From Nitrobacter sp. Nb-311A (GTDB lineage Bacteria > Pseudomonadota > Alphaproteobacteria > Rhizobiales > Xanthobacteraceae), in the NCBI RefSeq assembly GCF_000152905.1, contig NZ_AAMY01000012.1, positions 1 through 64,000 of the forward strand: a stretch of DNA of 64,000 nucleotides, written 5' to 3'. Of this stretch, positions 61,821 through 64,000 are shown one piece after another (position 1 is the stretch's first letter; each line of letters starts with the position of its first letter). The position numbers were made by a program, and so were the translations under genes. The notes beneath the pieces were generated by a model. The model searched no databases. It saw only the letters and a program-made list of their open reading frames with translations, and was not told the origin of the DNA.

Positions 61821-62177
61821 TCACAGTCGGAGGTTCCTAGAAATTTCTTTGTGTTGTAGTGCTCGTCAGGTATCGCATTGGAGGGCTATGGAACGGACGT
61901 ATTTGTCATCTTCGCCTGCGACGGCGCGTCCGAAGAGATTCGAGCTCCTGACCCCCAGATTCGTGGTGCCGGTCCGAGATCGCCGACATCAACACCGAGA
62001 AACGCGCAACAAGATTGCTCAGAAAGAACTGGCTTTGCTGCGGCAACGGAGCATTACTATGACCGTTATAGCGAGCTAACAGGCTCGTCAGGATCGGGCC
62101 CCGCCGGCTGTTTTGGCCACTGCGGGGCTGCGGTGGTGCGGGCACGATGGATGCCCCGCAACCACGGGAAGATCCTG
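61821..62177. other. upstream region of the intact recombinase cassette
   Basis: No gene recognised. The cassette boundary may lie here, because homology to the old operon stops near 61815. Confidence 0.4.
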
Positions 62178-62585
62178 ATGACAAAAGCCAAAGCAAAGCG
62201 ACCGACGACCACCAGACGTGCCTCGAAATCGGATGCAACCCGGTCCATTAAGGCCAAACACGTTGACCCCAAAACAAAAATGCCAGCGGCCTCGAAGGCT
62301 TTGCCGGCTGCTGACTCATCCGTTTTGCCAACGAAACGTAGGGGCGCTCGCGCCGATTCCAAGCAAGCTCGAGTGCTCGCTCTGCTGCGATCGCCAGACG
62401 GTTGCACGATCGACGCCATCGTTAAGGCGACGGGCTGGCAGCCGCATTCGGTGCGGGGCTTCTTTGCCGGTGTCGTTCGCAAGAAACTCAAGCTCGATCT
62501 TGAGTCCGGTTTGGTTGACGAGGTCCGGCGCTATCGCATCAAACCTGCAGCCCATGAGATCGGCAAATCGGCTACGGCCGCTTGA
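62178..62585 (+). CDS. DUF3489 protein of a recombinase cassette
   Basis: ATG 62178 with GGGAAGA upstream; 135 aa. A basic lysine-rich N-terminus is followed by DUF3489 ([40 protein letters not shown]), a winged-helix-like domain. It stands 3 bases before the DUF2924 gene. This protein, with DUF2924, accompanies large serine recombinases in Alphaproteobacteria; it may bind the attachment site. Confidence 0.85.
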   Translation: MTKAKAKRPTTTRRASKSDATRSIKAKHVDPKTKMPAASKALPAADSSVLPTKRRGARADSKQARVLALLRSPDGCTIDAIVKATGWQPHSVRGFFAGVVRKKLKLDLESGLVDEVRRYRIKPAAHEIGKSATAA

Positions 62586-62588
62586 TCG

Positions 62589-63089
62589 ATGGCCCCGCGC
62601 AGACAATCACGTCGCACCGTCGATGCGACCTCTCTTGAAATCGAGATCGCAGATCTCCGTGATCTCGATCTTAAGAGCCTTCGCCTGAGGTGGCGGGGTG
62701 TGACGGGTCGCTCGGCACCGATTCATCTGCCCAAGCATCTGCTGTTCGCCATGCTCGCCTATCGCATCCAAGCCGATGCCTTCGGCGATCTCGATGCGGG
62801 GATGGTGCAGATATTGAAGGCTGCCGTTGGATCAGAGGGATCGGCTGCTATCACCAGGCTGACCGACAAGGTCGATCAGCGCAACCAGGAGCTCACGCCG
62901 GGCGCCATTCTGACCCGCGAATGGAATGGACGGGACCATCGGGTCATGGTACTCGCCGATGGCTTTGCCTTTGAGGGCAAGACCTATGACAGCCTGTCCA
63001 AGGTCGCCTTTGCCATTACCGGCACCAGGTGGAACGGGCCGCGGTTCTTTGGCTTGAGGGCGGCAACGCAGTCTGCCCGACCACAATGA
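62589..63089 (+). CDS. DUF2924 protein of a recombinase cassette
   Basis: 166 aa. DUF2924 features: EIEIADLRDLDLKSLRLRWR, MLAYRIQADAFGDLDAGMVQ, LTREWNGRDHRVMVLADGF, and YDSLSKVAFAITGTRWNGPR. Its ATGA overlap with the recombinase (63086-63089) implies coupled translation. Probably an accessory factor for recombination. Confidence 0.85.
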   Translation: MAPRRQSRRTVDATSLEIEIADLRDLDLKSLRLRWRGVTGRSAPIHLPKHLLFAMLAYRIQADAFGDLDAGMVQILKAAVGSEGSAAITRLTDKVDQRNQELTPGAILTREWNGRDHRVMVLADGFAFEGKTYDSLSKVAFAITGTRWNGPRFFGLRAATQSARPQ

Positions 63090-64000
63090 CATCGGCCGGC
63101 AAATCGGTGTCTGGCAAATCCGTCCGGTGTGCGATCTATACCCGGGTCTCGACCGATGCCGGGCTCGATCAGGAATTCAACTCGCTCGATGCTCAATACG
63201 ATGCTTCTGAAGCCTATATCCGTAGTCAGACGCATGCGAGCTGGACGCTGATCAAGACGCGCTATGACGATGGCGGGTTCTCGGGCGGATCGACCGACCG
63301 CCCTGCCCTGCAAAAGTTGCTCGATGATGTCCGGACCCGCAAAATCAATGTGATCGTCGTTTATAAGGTGGACCGCCTGACGCGGTCCCTGGCCGACTTC
63401 GCCAAGCTGGTTGAGCTGTTCGATGCTCATAACGTGTCATTTGTCTCGGTGACCCAGCAGTTCAACACCACAACATCGATGGGCCGTTTGACCCTAAATG
63501 TTCTTCTGTCCTTCGCCCAATTCGAGCGCGAGGTCACAGCCGAGCGCATCCGCGACAAGATTGCCGCCTCCAAGCGCAAGGGCTTGTGGGTCGGAGGCAT
63601 GGTTCCGCTCGGTTACTCGCTCAACGAGGGCAAGCTCTCCATCCACGCGGACGAAGCAAAAACCGTCCGGCTCATATTCGAGCGCTACCTTGAACTCGGA
63701 AGCGTCAATCGCCTGGTCGCCGATCTCAAGAGCAAGGGACTGACCTCCAAGGTTCGCAGGCTCTCGACCGGTGCCGTCAGAGGCGGCGTTCCCTTCACCC
63801 AGGGGCCGCTGTTCTACATGCTGCGCAACCGGTTCTATATCGGCGAGGTGACATTCAAGGGTGAGGTGCTGCCCGGGCCGCAACCGCCTTTGCTCGAGCG
63901 ATCCCTGTTCGATGCCGTCCAGGCGAAACTGGCCGAACAATGGTCCCATCGGACCAGAGCCAGGCAAAAATCCAAAGCACTTCTCTCCGGATTGCTGTTC
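63086..64000 (+). CDS. large serine recombinase, runs off the window
   Basis: The ATG at 63086 opens with SVRCAIYTRVSTDAGLDQEF (catalytic serine in YTRVST). The catalytic domain continues IVVYKVDRLTRSLADFAKLV, FNTTTSMGRLTLNVLLSFAQ, FEREVTAERIRDKIAASKRK; the recombinase domain follows (PLFYMLRNRFYIGEVTFKGE). 305 residues are visible and the zinc-ribbon and C-terminus lie beyond 64000. It should integrate and excise the mobile element. Confidence 0.9.
   Translation, partial: MTSAGKSVSGKSVRCAIYTRVSTDAGLDQEFNSLDAQYDASEAYIRSQTHASWTLIKTRYDDGGFSGGSTDRPALQKLLDDVRTRKINVIVVYKVDRLTRSLADFAKLVELFDAHNVSFVSVTQQFNTTTSMGRLTLNVLLSFAQFEREVTAERIRDKIAASKRKGLWVGGMVPLGYSLNEGKLSIHADEAKTVRLIFERYLELGSVNRLVADLKSKGLTSKVRRLSTGAVRGGVPFTQGPLFYMLRNRFYIGEVTFKGEVLPGPQPPLLERSLFDAVQAKLAEQWSHRTRARQKSKALLSGLLF

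Overview
The window looks like an accessory region of an alphaproteobacterial chromosome, most likely the Bradyrhizobium / Rhodopseudomonas / Afipia group. This rests on the high GC content, a rhizobial-type XRE regulator, many small proteins of a kind common in Bradyrhizobium, GGAAC-N16-xGTT motifs resembling EcfG (general stress sigma) promoters, and a DUF3489-DUF2924-serine recombinase cassette. All family assignments were made by reading the translations; no database was searched. No rRNA, tRNA or CRISPR array was recognised.

Layout. 0-5 kb: end of an IS66 element, then a prophage remnant (hypothetical gene, ParB-methyltransferase fusion, DUF5681 protein, terminase large subunit) that ends in a decayed IS3 fragment. 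5-16 kb: small hypothetical genes, a persulfide-dioxygenase-like metallo-beta-lactamase gene (blh type), and many broken genes (TauE/SafE, PRC-barrel, amidinotransferase, acyltransferase 3), then an XRE regulator, a cupin, DUF3597 and a cold-shock protein. 16-31 kb: small secreted or membrane proteins, an IS5/IS1182-type insertion sequence with inverted repeats and a CTAG target duplication, a polysaccharide deacetylase, fragments of IS3, nuclease and histidine kinase genes, and a YihY/BrkB membrane protein. 30-36 kb: a di-haem cytochrome peroxidase-like gene with a DUF4142 gene, two DUF892 ferritin-like proteins, a PRC-barrel protein and several tiny stress-type proteins. 36-42 kb: isochorismatase-type hydrolase, ATP-dependent DNA ligase, DUF421, NUDIX and PolX genes, apparently a DNA repair cluster. 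42.5-45.1 kb: four translationally coupled genes for envelope/LEA-like proteins.

45.8-50.0 kb is a candidate uncharacterised defence locus: an NA37/NdpA-like nucleoid protein overlaps a 477-aa protein with a C-terminal coiled coil and two membrane helices. Facing it is a gene with a PD-(D/E)XK-like nuclease motif. 51.5-53.3 kb: phage portal and integrase fragments. 53.4-58.1 kb is the most striking locus: a short type II CBASS operon (CD-NTase, stand-alone E2-like protein, CapV-type patatin phospholipase, and the stump of a DUF2235 hydrolase) is transcribed away from a coupled three-gene operon for a sigma-factor-like protein, a small charged protein and an ImmA/IrrE metallopeptidase. Nested inverted repeats lie in the shared promoter region. 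I infer a sigma / anti-sigma / protease switch for CBASS, analogous in logic to CapH/CapP. The CD-NTase reading frame is broken near its start.

58-64 kb: a decayed and then an intact DUF3489-DUF2924-serine recombinase cassette (the recombinase runs off the window), with remnant genes between them. Two diverged inverted copies of an antisense-overlapping membrane gene pair lie at 23.0-23.7 and 60.0-60.8 kb.
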